64,000 bases of DNA from Rhyzopertha dominica (taxonomy: Eukaryota; Arthropoda; Insecta; Coleoptera; Bostrichidae). Positions 1-14,900 of the stretch are shown here, one piece after another (the stretch's first letter is position 1; the number at the start of each line of letters is the position of its first letter). The stretch is from NCBI GenBank assembly GCA_025024175.1, contig QCXZ01000064.1, positions 21,882,286 to 21,946,285 of the forward strand. Direction: 5' to 3'. A program made the position numbers and the translations under genes. The notes under the pieces are model-generated. The model made no database searches. It saw only the letters and a program-made list of their open reading frames with translations, and was not told the origin of the DNA.

Positions 1-1084
1 TCTTTATAAAACCCAGTATAGACATGCCGGGTTTTTAAGGTCGCTGGTTATAAAACAAAATCCAGAATGGTAGACTGAAATGACTTATTTAGTAAAGTAC
101 ACTGTTTTTCAAAACATTGATTTTATTTTCAACAAATTCAGATTCCCGTCTTCCTTAATAATATAATAATAATACCCGAGGTAATACAGTTAATGTTAGT
201 TTCATTGGAGTCAATAATCTTATGATTCAAGTCAGAAATTGGAGCTTCAACTATGTATGTAATCAAAATTTCCATGCAAATTTCTCACGAAACTTCTTTA
301 CCAAATATTTGTATTATCGAAATCAGCTATATCAAAAAGGTAAGTATACTAAAAATTATGGAATTACAATAAGACCATACTTTGGCCAGCTTTTACGATT
401 TTCGGACTACTGTTCCTCACATGATGATGATGACGGATATGGACGGTGTGCCTACATAATACATTCGCAGCTATCCGCAGCTGAATTTTTTACATATTTG
501 TAGTAAAATGTATTTCGGATACTATGTATAAAGTGCTCAGAAGTTTACTAATATTTAAAAGGCATTTATAATTTTAACTCCCCTATATTAAATTTCTTTT
601 TTGGTCATTAATATTTTACTTTGTTCGCATTCAGCTGTGTGAAATCAAGTTTTCTTATTTTGTAACGTAACAATTTGACATATTAAATTACTTATTTTTT
701 TGTAAATATAATAACTTTTAAATACATTTTAATATATTTATTTTGTGGCTTTAACATAAACCTGCATTTTCAACCANAAACTTTTACTTTAAGCCAGTAC
801 ACAGTTAGAAGTTACAAAAATATCTCCTTCATATGGTGCAACCGCTCCTGCAGCTACTGCCGATTGCTGTTCCTTATAGTCGGGCATGGGCATTGGGTTG
901 TTTTTAAATTAAATAAATTTAATGGCACCACACAGTTGTAAAATTACGCGCTTGGTAAAACTGCGAAACCAAGCGTTTATAAAATTAGAAAATGGATATT
1001 TAATTGAACTGTGTATATTGGCAAGAAAAGTTACCAGAATTACATGATCTTGGACTCCCTAAATAGTACTATTTTGGTTTAAAG
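1..1084. other. AT-rich stretch without a supported gene
   Basis: No gene is supported here. A plus-strand open frame at 222-503 has no recognisable domain. The one patch that looks compositionally different is about 833-940, where the minus strand is open for some 35 codons from a double ATG (see findings). Confidence 0.4.
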
Positions 1085-1099
1085 TTAAAATGGACACTG

Positions 1100-2068
1100 A
1101 CTATCATAAATGATATATGAAGAGTGAAATTATTAAATATAGAATAAGAATAAGGAATAAGAGCATTATAAAATTTGATTATAGTATAAACAGTAACTTG
1201 TTGAATAGGGTAAATTCAATTAGAGACTTGGGTGTTGTATTTGATTCAAAGATGTTATTTAGTGAACATATTTCCTATATCGTAAGGAAGGCAAATAATA
1301 GTCTAGGATTTATTTTTAGAGTTTGTTCTGAATTTAGAAAATGGAAATCTTTTAATTCTTTGTTCATGGCTTATGTTAATAGTATTCTGAAGTATGCTTC
1401 GGTTATTTGGAATCCCCAATATATTGTATACATTAATAGCCTTGAAAGGATTCAGAACAAATTCCTTAGATATGTTGCTTATAAACTTCGTATAGATCTG
1501 CAGAGTACTGATCTTATACGTGAACACTTTCGCATGCTGCCTCAGGAGCAGCGACAAAGTTTTGCAGATCTTCGTTATCTGCACAGCATTTGCAGTGGTG
1601 CAGTGGACTCGACAGTTATTTTGAGTATGTTGAATATTTCGGTGCCTTCTGTGTATAACACTAGGTCTCATAATTTGTTTTACGTACCAGTACATTTCAC
1701 TAATGCATATGCAAACTCCCCATTTCTTAGATGTATGAAGTCCTACAATTCATTAAGCAGGCTAACTAATCCGCCACTTGAAGTTGATATATTTAGTGAT
1801 TCTGTATACTTATTTCGGAGAAAAATTTTTAAAGTGCTCCACCAATAAATTCTTCCGTTTCCTTTCGTATTTTGATAGTTTACTTCTTATATAATGTTAT
1901 AATCGTAAATTAGGTGTTAATTAGGTATTAATTTTACATTTTAATAATTTGTTTTGCGGTGTGGTTTATTCTATAATATGTTAATTTCATTTTTGAAAAA
2001 GTTGTAAGCACTGTTTTAGGTTCGTCCTGTTTGTGCTTCTGTATATAAATAAATAAAATAAAACAATA
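1100..2068 (+). mobile_element. 5'-truncated non-LTR retrotransposon (LINE), 3' end
   Basis: An open frame at 1117-1848 reads as the C-terminal part of a LINE reverse transcriptase, downstream of the catalytic Y-DD box. Typical landmarks are LGVVFDSKMLFSEHI, the ILKYASVIWNP stretch and LERIQNKFLRY, as in Jockey-like insect elements. About 200 bp of 3' UTR follow and end in an (AAATA)n-type tail near 2045-2065, as expected for target-primed insertion. The catalytic RT core and endonuclease are absent, so this copy is dead. The clade is inferred from memory of the family, and no target duplication could be fixed. Confidence 0.85.
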
Positions 2069-2914
2069 TCTGGCCTACTAGATGAGTGCCTGTGGGGGTT
2101 GGTTCTGGAAATTAGTTTTTTTTTAACTGTACTGACCTCCAGTCCCTGCCCGTTCCTGTGTCTCAGCGTCTCCACGATTTCTTAATTACCAGAGCCTTTC
2201 AGTAATATGTAAAATTTTGTCGGTAACAGCAAAAACCTCTAGGTAATAGGCTTCTCGGTAGTAAAGAAAAATTTTGCAAGCGCCAAAGGGCGTCTTTGTG
2301 AAAATTATCTTTAACAAAAGCTATAAACTCACCTCTTCTCGAGGGTTTCTCTTTCTAGATAACGGTAGAGATCCAAACGGTAAATATTAACGATAGTCCT
2401 GCAAGTTACATATTACATATCTTGCTTCCCAGACAACTTATGTGACTGGAGACGCTGACACAAAGGCAATATTACTGGCGTTAACATTAAGAATTTTTAA
2501 TGCGATTAAAATCGTCCACTTCAATAAGAGGCTGACCAAGCTCTGCCTTCCGGCCAGTGCCCTTAACGCAAAAAACTTAGTAAGAAGGCTTGAAAATCTG
2601 CATCCCAGAGACAACTGTTGATAATTAAGTACATTAACAGTGCTTGCATTGCAGGTCTCTGCATTTTAGAATGTTTATTGTTACAAATGTTTAACATTTA
2701 GTGCAACAAAAGTTTTCTTTGACTGTCTGAAGAATTTTAACTGGTGTCTGATATAAGGATATTTAAAGTTTGCCTCTTTATTGTCAATGGATGGAGCTTA
2801 AACCCTAATGTTACCACCATTGTCTCTAATCAAGCTGCTCTAATGGCACTTATCTAGTGACAAAAATTTAATGTGTATCCACTGTTGGAACAGATCAAGA
2901 ATATAAACTCTTAC
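2069..2914. other. FANCM 3' flank; possible extra minus-strand exons
   Basis: The stretch should hold the next FANCM exon, but none fits the phase-1 donor at 2915. A minus-strand block 2398-2333 has acceptor-like (TTGCAG) and donor-like (GTGAGT) borders and is open, but in the wrong phase. A GC-richer block at 2420-2630 is open on both strands. Confidence 0.3.
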
Positions 2915-5900
2915 CTTCAGTTATAGGTGTAGTAGTACTAGCTGTTCTCAAAAACATAGATTTCAAATCTGCTTGTTTGAAGCTATTTGTTTTTGTTAAA
3001 GTTTTTTGCTTCACAGGTGCTGTGGAAGTGTTGCAGTTGCCTCTCTTTAATGAAGAAACAGGTTTTTGACTGACAACTGATAAAAAAATGAAAATATTAT
3101 TGGTGAAGTTTGCAGAATGACTTCTTACCTGGCATCTGGGTGATGGGGATATTGTATCGTTTAGAATCAGCTTGCTGAAGTAACGATACCAACATTTGTG
3201 TTTGTGTTGAATGCTGTATTATACTACATGGTTGCAGTTTGGTTAACCTGTTAACTTCCTTTGAAAAGTCTAGCTTTCCATCTTGGACAAGTGGCACTTG
3301 CATTGGATTTCCTTAAGAAAAACAATATAATAGTAACAATAAGAACTAGCTAAAAATTTTAAGTTTTCTGTCAAAAGGTGAAGCTGATGATTTACTGATA
3401 ATATAAACACCAATTTATATTGCACCAGAATATTAATCATCAATCAATATCAATACTGAGTGTTCCCAATTTAAATTTGTACAATTTACTTCAAAAATCC
3501 ATCTCTCTCTACTTCAAACACCATAAATAAATATAGCAGGTGAATAAATGAAAACGAGCTACCACCCTCATTCTTATCGGAAAAAAATTTGAATAAAAGC
3601 CTGAAACAGGTCGATTTTATATTGAAACGAGACTTCTTGTGATACCTCATTTTGAAGCTCTTTCTAAGCCGTTTTTGAAAATATATGGGAAAAAATAATC
3701 AAATTTTTTCAAAAAGTTTAATATTTGCCAAAGGCAGTTTATGAAATTACATCAAGTTTCAACTGATTAAATTTTCAAAATGGCTCTAATCAACCTCCAC
3801 ACAAACTTTGAGTCAAGACTTAAATGCTTGCCTGACTTTTAATACTCAAACACAATTCTCTTATTTAATTCCCCTAAGGATATTGGTTGCATTTAAAAAA
3901 CCTTTGAGTTCAAGTGCCTCCAAAGCAAAAAAATCTAGGGGTGTAAGATCTGGGAACTTTGCAATGCATTTAATAGATCCACTCCATCCAATACAATGTC
4001 CCTGAAAATTGCCGCTAAAGTGCCTGACAGTTGCAGCATCATGAGGACATGCCCGTCCTAAAAACTAGTTCATTTTCATTCAACTTCTCATTTTGTTTCA
4101 TGATAATAGGGATAGATTACGGTGTTTAGCCTATCGAGATAAATCTGACCGTTGAGATTTTTTCCAAGGAAGGAAGGACCCAAAATCCCAATCCACGCAT
4201 TAAGTTTTTGTGGTGGCTGAATGTGTACTTCCTGTATCAAGTGAGATTTAATTTGCAGTTATGCTAACATGGCCATTCAACAAAAATGTAGACTCGTCTG
4301 AGGAGCAAATATGGTAAAAGAAATGTGGATTACTGCTGATATATTCCATTAATTTTTCACAGAATTCCACTCGTTTATCACAATTGTCTTCTTTTAATTT
4401 ATGTATCAAGTGAATTTTGAAGAATTAAACTTATGTTTGTGGGAAGGCATAACATGTTGGCTCAACAAACTTGTAATATCTTTCAAACAGACTGTGAATT
4501 TTCCACGAAAGCAACATGACCCAAATGTCAACAATGGTAGTTTCATCAGCAACAATTCGAACGAGTTTATGTTTCCTATTCTAAACCAATCCACTATCCC
4601 CAAAATTTTTCCACAAGTTTCAAGACCTATTTATGATGCACAGGTTTATGCAGATGCAATTCACTGAAGTTGCGAACAGCAGATCTATTATAGAAATTAT
4701 TTTTGTAAAACAAACTCTCAATTGGCTCGCATTCCTGGATGGTACATATAATTTTGAATGATGAATTTCAACATTAGGTAGTAATCAATTATAAAATTCA
4801 AATTGGCAAATTTACATGTTGCGAAAAGTCTGGAAAGTAAAAAAGCAAGATAATATGTAAAGTTCTTTCAGTTTTTAATGCAATAAAGATCCAGTGATAT
4901 GTTTTTGTTTTTATAAGCAAAATTTACATTAGACCTGTACCAACAAAAAAAAGATAAACAATAAATTGAATTATTCTAAATTTTTTTAGAATATTAACAT
5001 TTCCAGGTAAAAATTAAATTTTTCACAAAAAATTTTGTTCAAAATCTAGCTATGCATTTTAAAAAAGGCTTTGCCCTTCGTAGGAATTATGGCATGTTTC
5101 ATTTGAACACCTGGTATATAAAAACATTAGCTAAGCAGCAAAAGTTGTCATCAAAAATTAGCACCATCTAAAGACCATATACTATTTTTACATTACCGTA
5201 CAATGGAAGCAAAAGTAATTGTCCAAAATTATTAGTAACACAGAGTTGTAATATTAATTGTGATAAATGTGTTATATGGTGTTTTTTTTTAAACCTGCTT
5301 TTATTCTTCAGCATGCTAATTTTGAAACACTTTGTATATAATCACTACTTAACAAATTGGAAATAAGATATTTCTAGCACAGCATTAGACAACAGAGCGT
5401 TAACAGACAAACTTCTATAATTCGAATTCCTGTATGCCATGAAACAAGTTACATTTATAGACATCTGCTTACAGATTTGTGTAAATTCATATAAATTCTG
5501 TAGGTGGGTTTGTACATACAGGTGGACCCATGGTGTGTGCATACTCCATAACTTTTTTCAATCCAAGCTATCGATTTGATTTTTTTTTAACAATAGGCTT
5601 GACAATGAAGCACATACTATATATACTTATTTCTATTTATCCCCCATTTTTTTTATATTATTAGATTTGCAACTAAAGAACTGGGTTTGAACACCAGAAG
5701 GACCATGTGGTTGCAACAAGATGGTGCTGCATAACTATAGGATAGTGTGAAAATTTTTATTTGCTGGATAGGCGGAGGAGGTACTACTCCTTGGCCCATA
5801 CAATCCCAAATCTTACTCTTATAGATTTCTTATTTTGGGATGTGTGAGAAAAATGATATTCAGAGATCATCCAACAACTAAAGATGACCACGGAAGCCTT

Positions 5901-8900
5901 CCATTCAACTGATGGGGTTTCGATATCATTTATTGATATGTAGAGACCAGGTAGTGGACACTCTCATATTAGATAACCGTAAACGCTATTGCTGCAACCA
6001 ACTATACACGATACAGTCATTGATACAACATTCACAGATGGCACTCTGTGCTGTGTGTGTGAAGCACGGCTAACGCATGCACGCGGGATTGCGCTTAAAT
6101 CAAAGTATGTTCAAATCAAGTTGATGTCAAGCTTTGATATCTAGCAAAAAAATGTCGCAAGTTCCCAACGTACCTACTTATACGATATTTTAATATGTTA
6201 TAGTTATTATTATTTTGCAACTGTTAACCTTTTTTGTAGCATTTTTGTGTTTAAAGTTACAGGTATGTAGTATATTGTGACATAGTTGAATACGAAGAAG
6301 GTAAGACATTTGCTTTAATTTTGCACCTTGAAAAGTGTTAAAATTGTTAGTTTCGAAAATGCCGAAGGTATCACACAGAAAAACTGCGCGGTAAAGAACT
6401 GTAGTAGTAAATGTTTAACAAACTCAAATATCACATTTCACCACTTCCCAAGAGAAGATGCCATGTGTGAAGAACAGGTAAAACGGACAAACAATTTGGA
6501 CGTGCAGTCTCGCAGCCTTACATCCATTCCAGCATCATTTGTGGTATGTGGAGAATACTTTCTACCTAATTGCTTTTGAACGCCAGAGCAAAATAAACTA
6601 AATAGAAGAGTAGGTCCCACACTATAAATAATAAACAATGGTGCAAGATAAACATTGTTTTTGAATCTTATTTCTGGTAATTACATTTACGACAATTCAA
6701 TAATTCGGAGTTTTTTAAAACCTCGCATTTCCTTTGCCACTATTTTACATGAAACAAAGAAAACAACCCTATTAGTTATTATTTAAAGTAAACCTTTCTG
6801 AATTAACTTTTTATGAAGTACACAATTTCGTACAAAGTCAGCATAATATAAAAAGGTAAGTTAGACATGCTTACATAAATTAAAAAGATTGTTTTCTTAA
6901 TTTCCTGTAAAATAGTGGGCAAAGTAGATACCAGGTTTTAAAATTAAGACAAGAAATAAACGTCAAAATAAATGACATTTGTATGACACAGAGTTTCTGA
7001 TTTATCGGTTACACCTGCTGGTCATTTCGTTAATGTAGTTCACATACAACATTCACAGATGGCACTGTAACTCATTCAACAAAATTTATCAACACTGGCC
7101 ATTCTTGTTTACTGATATTCTTTGGTAGAAACATATTGGTTTTAAAATTATTATTGTATGGACGTGTCAAATTTAATGACAGTACCCTACTCGATTCCTT
7201 TTTGTTTAAACTTTTTTTCATTTTGCAAAAATCTCACAAATTTTACAAAATATACCTTGCAAACCCTATATTGACAAAAAGCTCATAAAAATGCAAAGCA
7301 ATGATGCAATTAAATGTACAGTGTTGCATTTGAAGGAGACGAGTTATCATTATTTATTCTATTGCAAAAAATTGTAGTAGGCAACGGAACAATGATTCTA
7401 ATATTATGATAAGATAATATTTTGTCAGATAGATCGCTGTCTCTTGAAAACACTGACAAAAAGTTAATAGTCTGACGTTTCGATTACACCTGTAAGCTTT
7501 GTCAAAGACAAAGAACCTCAAAATTTCCTGACACAAGTTCTAACAAAAAAAGACAGCGATCTATCCGACAAATTATTATCTTATATTATGGACGCTGAAA
7601 GCATTCACCCTCTAATATTATGATATTAAAGGAGTGTCAGAAGTCTAGAATAAGTTAATTTTCTTTTGGATGTTTCAATTTTAGGATAAATAATTAGGGT
7701 GTCAAATGTCAAAAATCGATAAATTTAACAGAAGACCCTTTGAATCAATTGGTTAATCAGCTTCCCCCCAGCCAAAATTTTTGGGCATGCCACTGAATAC
7801 TAACACCATCAAATATTGCTTGAGTTGTGGAAAATACAACTTACACAAGTTCAAGGTACAGAATAACTTACTTTTATCCCACAATTCATTTAAATCGGGA
7901 ATTCGATCAATGGACTCTGCTATGTCCAAGCTGCCTGATTCTTGTGATGATAAGCTCTGTGATGAATGCATTCTATCAAACATGCCCTATACATAAAAAT
8001 TAATAGTTTTACATTAAAAAAAATAATAAAATTATTTTTACCTTTATAGTATTCCCCACTTTTTTGGTAGACGTCTTCTCCCTGACAGTGATAAACATCT
8101 TCTGACAACCTGGAGTTACAGCTTCTGGTATCATTCTTGGGTTATCTGTGTAACAGTGCTGTAGAAGATGTTTGGAGTTGAGAATGTTAGCTGAGAGGCA
8201 GTTTTTCTGTTGAAGACAGTCTGCTAAAGTTTGCTGTTCCCTTCCCTCGGTTACAAGTACAACGATACGTCCTTGTCGTTTTCTGCCTGTGCGGCCCATT
8301 CTCTGTATCATACGTATAGGGGATTTACTAGAAATGTCGAAGCAGACTATAAGGTCTACTTCTCCTACATCCAGACCTTCTTCTCCTATGCAGGTAGAGA
8401 TAAGGGTGTTACATGTACCTTTTCTAAATGACTCAATGACCTACAAATTAAAAAATAGTAATGTGCATCGCTGAATAATCACATTTCTGACTTACAGATG
8501 TCTGAAGTTTCTGTGACATCGCACCTTGACCTAAGAATATTCTTGGCTTTATGAGCGGTTTCTGCTGCAACAAAAGCACATATGCTTCTTTCACGCTCTC
8601 TCGGTATTCACAAAAAACAATAACCCTGCTTGAGGCCTCACAATTGGTTGTAAAATGTGCCAGAAGGATATCACACAATTTGTGAAATTTTGGATGTCCA
8701 AATTTCACATCAGGAGATATCTAAAAATTGAACTTCAATAAACAGTAAACATTTACACAACTCATTACTTCTGGTGTGGTACCATCTGGCAACGGATCTA
8801 CATTTGGAAATGGTCCAAGGTAATTTTTAATGTCATCCAGAATGTTGTGCAGTTCATAGTTTCCTCGTAATAACGGCTTTTCGGCATGTTCTTTACATGA

Positions 8901-11900
8901 AAAAATTATGAATATCATTCAATAATAGGCAAGTATGGAACCCCATTTTAGCATTTATTAACAAATCTTTTCGTGTATAATGGAAAAAACCAAACAATTT
9001 TAAACATTCATTTTAAATGGTTCTTAAATCTATATGATACATTTTTTTTAAATGTTTGACGAATTATTTTGTTTGTTTGATAAAAGCATGGTGGTTTAGA
9101 TTACAGAACATATTAATACCTTGAATTGAAACTGTAAAAAGCAAATATTTTTGTTTAAGTACCATTTTAATTCATTAAACGTTTAAACAGAACATTTTTA
9201 AACAGAGTTGTGTGTCGTTGCAATTATTATGTTCGTTGAATTAAAATATTTATTGATATTTTTCATTCATTAATGTGACAGAGGACACTATATGGACTAA
9301 CAAAATATAAATATATCAACTATGCAACAGAATCTAACCTCGAAGCACATCCAAACGTCATGAATCACCATAGTATATATCTTATAGTAATCGAATAGTT
9401 GCCAAGTTTACATACATCTGTTTTTAGATCACACAATGTCTGCTAACCAGAGCGACAAATTAAAATTATCAACAAACATAATATTTAGCACACAGCAGTG
9501 AGCTTGTTTTTTAAAATACAATTATTTGTTTGTTAAATTAAATCGTTACTTGCATTAAAATGTCTGCTTTCCAAAATTTAAATGGAAGTATTTTTATGTT
9601 TGTACAATTATTTACCCAAGAAAGTTATTCAACAAAGTTTTTTATTAGGTTCAAATAGAACAAGTAACATTAAAATTACTTCACTAAAATTCAAGGTTAA
9701 AATAGATCACAAAATTGTTTACCTTTTAAAATGGTACACAAGCAGAAACTGCAAGTCTGGTATAAAACTGCAAAACGTTGCTTATTCTGTTACAATTTTT
9801 GTTTGTTGTGGAAAGGAAGTGTATATGTTTATTCCGAAATGTAAGCACGTTTCTATCAAACAAAATGATTCATCAAAAATTTTTATTCAGTTTACAATGC
9901 ACAACAAACATAAAAAATGTTTCCTATAAATTCAAGAACAATTTCGAAGACTGTGGTCAATATTAATTGACCAGGAGCAGCCTGTAGGCTGAGTACGGTC
10001 TTCTAAGTGGCATCCATTGGAGATTTCAGTTGTACAATATTTCGGCTGGGCTCTGTCTACAGAGCTGACGTTGGCCATCAGGAAATCCAGAACACTTCCA
10101 ATAAAATCAAAATTTTATGGAGGTTTTTTAAAAAATGTCACAATGACAGCACAACATGATTAAAATCAGCTAATGTTTTTTCCGTATCAAAATCACCAAC
10201 AGGGACCCAACGGTACACAGATTTCAAACCATTCGGTTCCGTCTGTGTCCGATATGGGAAAACAATAATTTGGTTCAGCCGAAGTCAAAGTCTTTGGCGA
10301 TATACCCACATCCCTGCCTGCTGTCATCGTTGTTTGTTTTGTAAAATGTTACATGAAAAGATTTGTTAAATGGTAAAAAGGCGTTCCATACAAAAGTAAA
10401 GCACAAACCTTCATAGAATGACAAAAATGTCCTGAGACCATGTCGAATCAACAATTCATAACCATGATAAAGGGTAATGCATAAGTTGAGTGTTCTTGTT
10501 ATTTCACTGTAACCTTCTATGCTAAAAATGACAATTTAAATAATAAGTATTACTTCCTATTAACCTACTTACCGTGCTGTTTTATTTTTCTGCTGGAAGT
10601 CCTTCAATATTAGAAAGATTCTACCTTTTGTTAAATTACTACAATTACCCTGAACTACTCTGTATCTTACTAATGGTCTTGTGTATTTTTCCAAAATCTG
10701 AAATTAATAAACCTTTGGTTTAAAGGCAAAATGCCATACTGTCTGCACTTAACAGCACTTAGGAGTCATAATAAGAGTAAAACGGACATGATAGCATAGA
10801 CATACATTTTCATTAATGCAAATACTAAAATATCAACTGCAACATTGATAGCATAATAACACATCAGTTCCGGCTACATATAAAAATATTCAAATATTGA
10901 AATACAAGTTATTTATTCAGGATAATATTTGAAAATTCATATTTAAGCAAAAAATATTAAATGTAGTTTGGAATAGACACCTATGATTTGAGATAATACA
11001 TGAAAGAAAAAAACATGTGTTTGCTTAACTTAAGAAGTGTATGTTTGTAAAATGCAGCTGATGGTAAACAACCTGAAATAATCTGGAAAGTGCCACAAAA
11101 TTTCTGATTTTAACTTATCTTCGCCACATACTGAACAAAAAAGAAGCTTAATTATGCTATACATGTTATGTCAATACATTATAAAACTGTAACTAATGTG
11201 TAAATAGGTATGTTAAAACATGTCTTATAAACTGGTGACACCAGGTCTGGTATAACGTAGAAGTCTATATTTTAAATGTAAAAATTAAAAAAAAAGTAAA
11301 AATATTGTATACAAAATAGAGCACAAATATGCTATATCCCTGTTTAGAATATTTAATACAATAAGGCAATGTTTATTTAATGTACTGAATTCTGTAGCTT
11401 TTTTATTGTCAAACAAACTAAAAACTATGTCTATTATGTATTTTTCAATTTCATAATTTTTTTTATCTCATTGCTGGATTTGGAATTTTGCATCCTAAAT
11501 ATAAAATAAAGGATTTACTGGAATTAAAATATCAGCGCTACCCCATAAAAAATAAACAATAAATTGAAAGATAAGCAAACAATATTTTTAAAACAATTAC
11601 CTCACATTCCTTGCATTTGATTTTATTTTTTTTTACAAACTTGGTTAGTTACAGTTTAGAATGACAATTCTGTATCTAACACACATGCTGAGAAGGTTTG
11701 AGAAGGTGTGTAATTGCACAATGATATTAACTTTTCTACAATTACAAATATCTGACATGTTGTGTGAAATATAGATACATTTTATAAAAATATTGTTCCA
11801 AGTTATATAATTATTTAATCCAATCCAAGATTTCAATAATATCAGTTTGAAACTAACACCATTACATTTCATACAAACCTTATCAACATAATCCTCACGA

Positions 11901-14900
11901 ATTTGTTGCAATTTATCACCAATAGGAATAACCACTGTTTCTAGGGACCTTTTAAATGTATATGGAACAACATCTTCACTTTCATCAGTTCTAAATTCAA
12001 TATGGCAAATAAGTAAATTATGCATGACCTGGAAAAATTCGATGTTTATACTTTGGTTTTCAAAAAGATAATGCCGCTTACCTCGGCAATATCATTAAAA
12101 GTGCTCCCAGGTGTTGCACTAAGTGCAAGGACTCTGAAGTATTTACTCAGCGGCAACAACTTCCTAATAACTTGACAGTAGGCATGGTTACCTTTGGCTC
12201 TGTGAGCTTCATCAAAAACTAAGCATTTAATGCTTTTACCCAGTTCCTCAACACAACTTAAATCGTTCGAAAGCACCTGGGCCGTTACGAAAAATACTCG
12301 CTTATCTTTCCAAATATCCTTTCTGGCTGTTTGTGCCTTGGTGCCAGTTAGTTCAGCCGTCACATTCTCAGGTATGGCCATAACATTGTAACATGCATCA
12401 ATCTGTTGTTTTACAAGCGGTTTTGATGGGGCCATGAATATTATTTTGCCAGTGGGGTACCAACGGTAATAGTTGTACATTACTACTGCCGCAATAAACG
12501 TCTTGCCTAAACCTGTTGGTAAACTGACCTACAACGACGAATTATAATTTAGGGTGGTAGTTTACAAGGAATTTGTGGAATACCTTAGGTGACTAGGCAA
12601 TAAACTAACAGTAACAAAGAGTCCCAAAAATACTGTATACATAGTGCCTTATGCCATAATATGAGTATAAAAATATAGGATCTAGTTAGGCATAGGCCAC
12701 AGAAATTGAATAATAATCCATTTTTAGTAAACTTTGATCAAATAAGATTCCCTAAATTTGCTAAGACATTTTAGAAAATAAATTTTACTAAGCAATAATA
12801 ATAATAATATAGGCATAAGACATAGCTTTATAAAAAGCTGCCAGCAAAGGAAAAGAGCCTTAGTGTAAATGAATGAAGCATACTGTGAAAAGAAAACAGC
12901 TTCTTTACCTTCTATAAGTAAAATAGGTAAATGCAAATAACAATTTTTTTTAGTTTGCAGTTCATGCGATTTATTATCTAGTGTATGTAAAGTACACCTA
13001 GACCTTTTCTATCACTAATGCAACAAAGTTTCTAGCAATTAATAATGAAACTGCAAAGCACAAGGATATAAAGGTGAAATACCAAAAATAGATTGGATGT
13101 AAAGGGAAATTATAACTATCAGGTTCAATATATACACAAAAAAATATATAATATTAAAACTTAGAATAAAAGAACTGTCTATTTGTTGTACAATTAAATT
13201 CAAGTCGAAACAAATCTCAGCAAGAGTGAACTCCATCATTTTAGGTTTGGTAACAGGAAATATGTAACAAATAAATGATTAAAAAAAACAATAAACTTGA
13301 TGTTATACAACCTGCAGGTATATTCTGTGTTTTAATATAGCATTTTGAGATTTGAAAAATTATCTTAGCAAAAAAATGTCACTCTAAATATACAGGGTGA
13401 TTCACTAAGGCTATGGAGTGGCTGTATCTTGAAAACCCCTCGAGCTAACGCCTTGAGGAAAATAATTTTTCGATAAAAATGTATCAGAGAAATTCACTAA
13501 AAATATTTTGAAGTTCATAAGTTTCCCGCCAGGGGACATATTTGACATCACCTTACAAATGCAAATAAATCTAAAATTTGCCGATAAATTAAAGGCATAA
13601 AATAGAATTTTTATAATCTCTATTTAATTACCTCAAAGTTTTGTTACATTTTTAGCATTTTTTCTCTGGTTGTCATGTTAACCCTAGAAAGCTAAATAAC
13701 CTTGAAATTTCTAGATGTTATATCTTCTAAGCGCCTCAACCAAATTTAACGAACTAGGATTAATTTTAGAGGGAGTTTCATTAATCATAAATCATTCCAA
13801 AATTGGTTTCTCTTAAATAGCTGTAGAAGCCGCTATTTGAAAAACTGTCATACTTTCCACGATTTCTCAAAAAATTTAAATAGAACGGTATATGTTGTTT
13901 CACTTCATTTTGTAGGCTATTATGTAAGACAGGGAGTTGTAAAAACCCGAGGCGAATATCATTATTTCCAAAATAGTACATACAGAATACAAAATAAAAA
14001 AAATAGTTTTTTTATTGGTTTCTAAAGTAAAACTGAGCAGGAAAACATGCTATTTTCACATTGTTTTTTTTAGGCTATTACTTAAAAAAAACAACTGGTA
14101 AAAACCTAAGGTTTGTAACTTTTCCCATACACACAACACACACAAAGTTACGAAAAAGTAACTTTGTCCTTTGTTTCCAGGAAAATATTAAATAGAACGG
14201 TATACCATTTTTAACTATGTTTTGTAGGTTATTATTTAAGAGAAATTGTGGTAAATGTTGGAAGTTATTGCCAAAATAGTTTACAAACAACACTTAAACG
14301 TCAATTTATCCATTAGGTAAGTTTAATTTAATTTGCAATTCCAATGATTGCTACAATTATTAATTTCTTAAACTCATTCCCAAGATGTTTTAGTTTTTTA
14401 TTCAAGGTTAACAATGTATTTTTAGTGGTTAAAATTACATATCTTATTGCTGTTATGTTTAGAGCTTGAACATTTATAATTATTCATGCATTACAGTTTT
14501 TTAAATATAATTTGTTTCCATATTTCCTTTGTTCTTATGACTACCAATATTTAGTAAACAGTTCTTGTTTCTTATGTGTGTGTTATTAATATGATAATGA
14601 ATTATTGCAGTAAATATTATTATCATCTTTATTTAAATTAATATAAATGCTCTCAATAAATTAGTTTTCTAAATATTTAATTACTTTGCCACTGTCTTTG
14701 TTACAAAAACGAAAATTACTTGAAAACAGATCTTACTTTAGTCTAGCTGTGTCTTTTCGTAATTTGTAAATGGCATTTTTATTTTTAACAGTTGAACAGT
14801 GATTATACTGCTGACTTTTTTCTTTTGTATCGACTTTTATTTTATTATCCTTCAGTTTCAGCCTTTTACCTAAACGAATGATCATGAACATTAATTAAAA

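Noticed and set aside
1303..1695. 130-codon minus-strand frame
   Set aside because: It is the shadow of the LINE reverse transcriptase on the plus strand.
8009..8108. Read-through of FANCM exon 9 into the intron, and the 7920-8108 frame
   Set aside because: A GTAAAA donor at 8041 ends the exon in phase with the next one at 7986; the other frame is a shadow.
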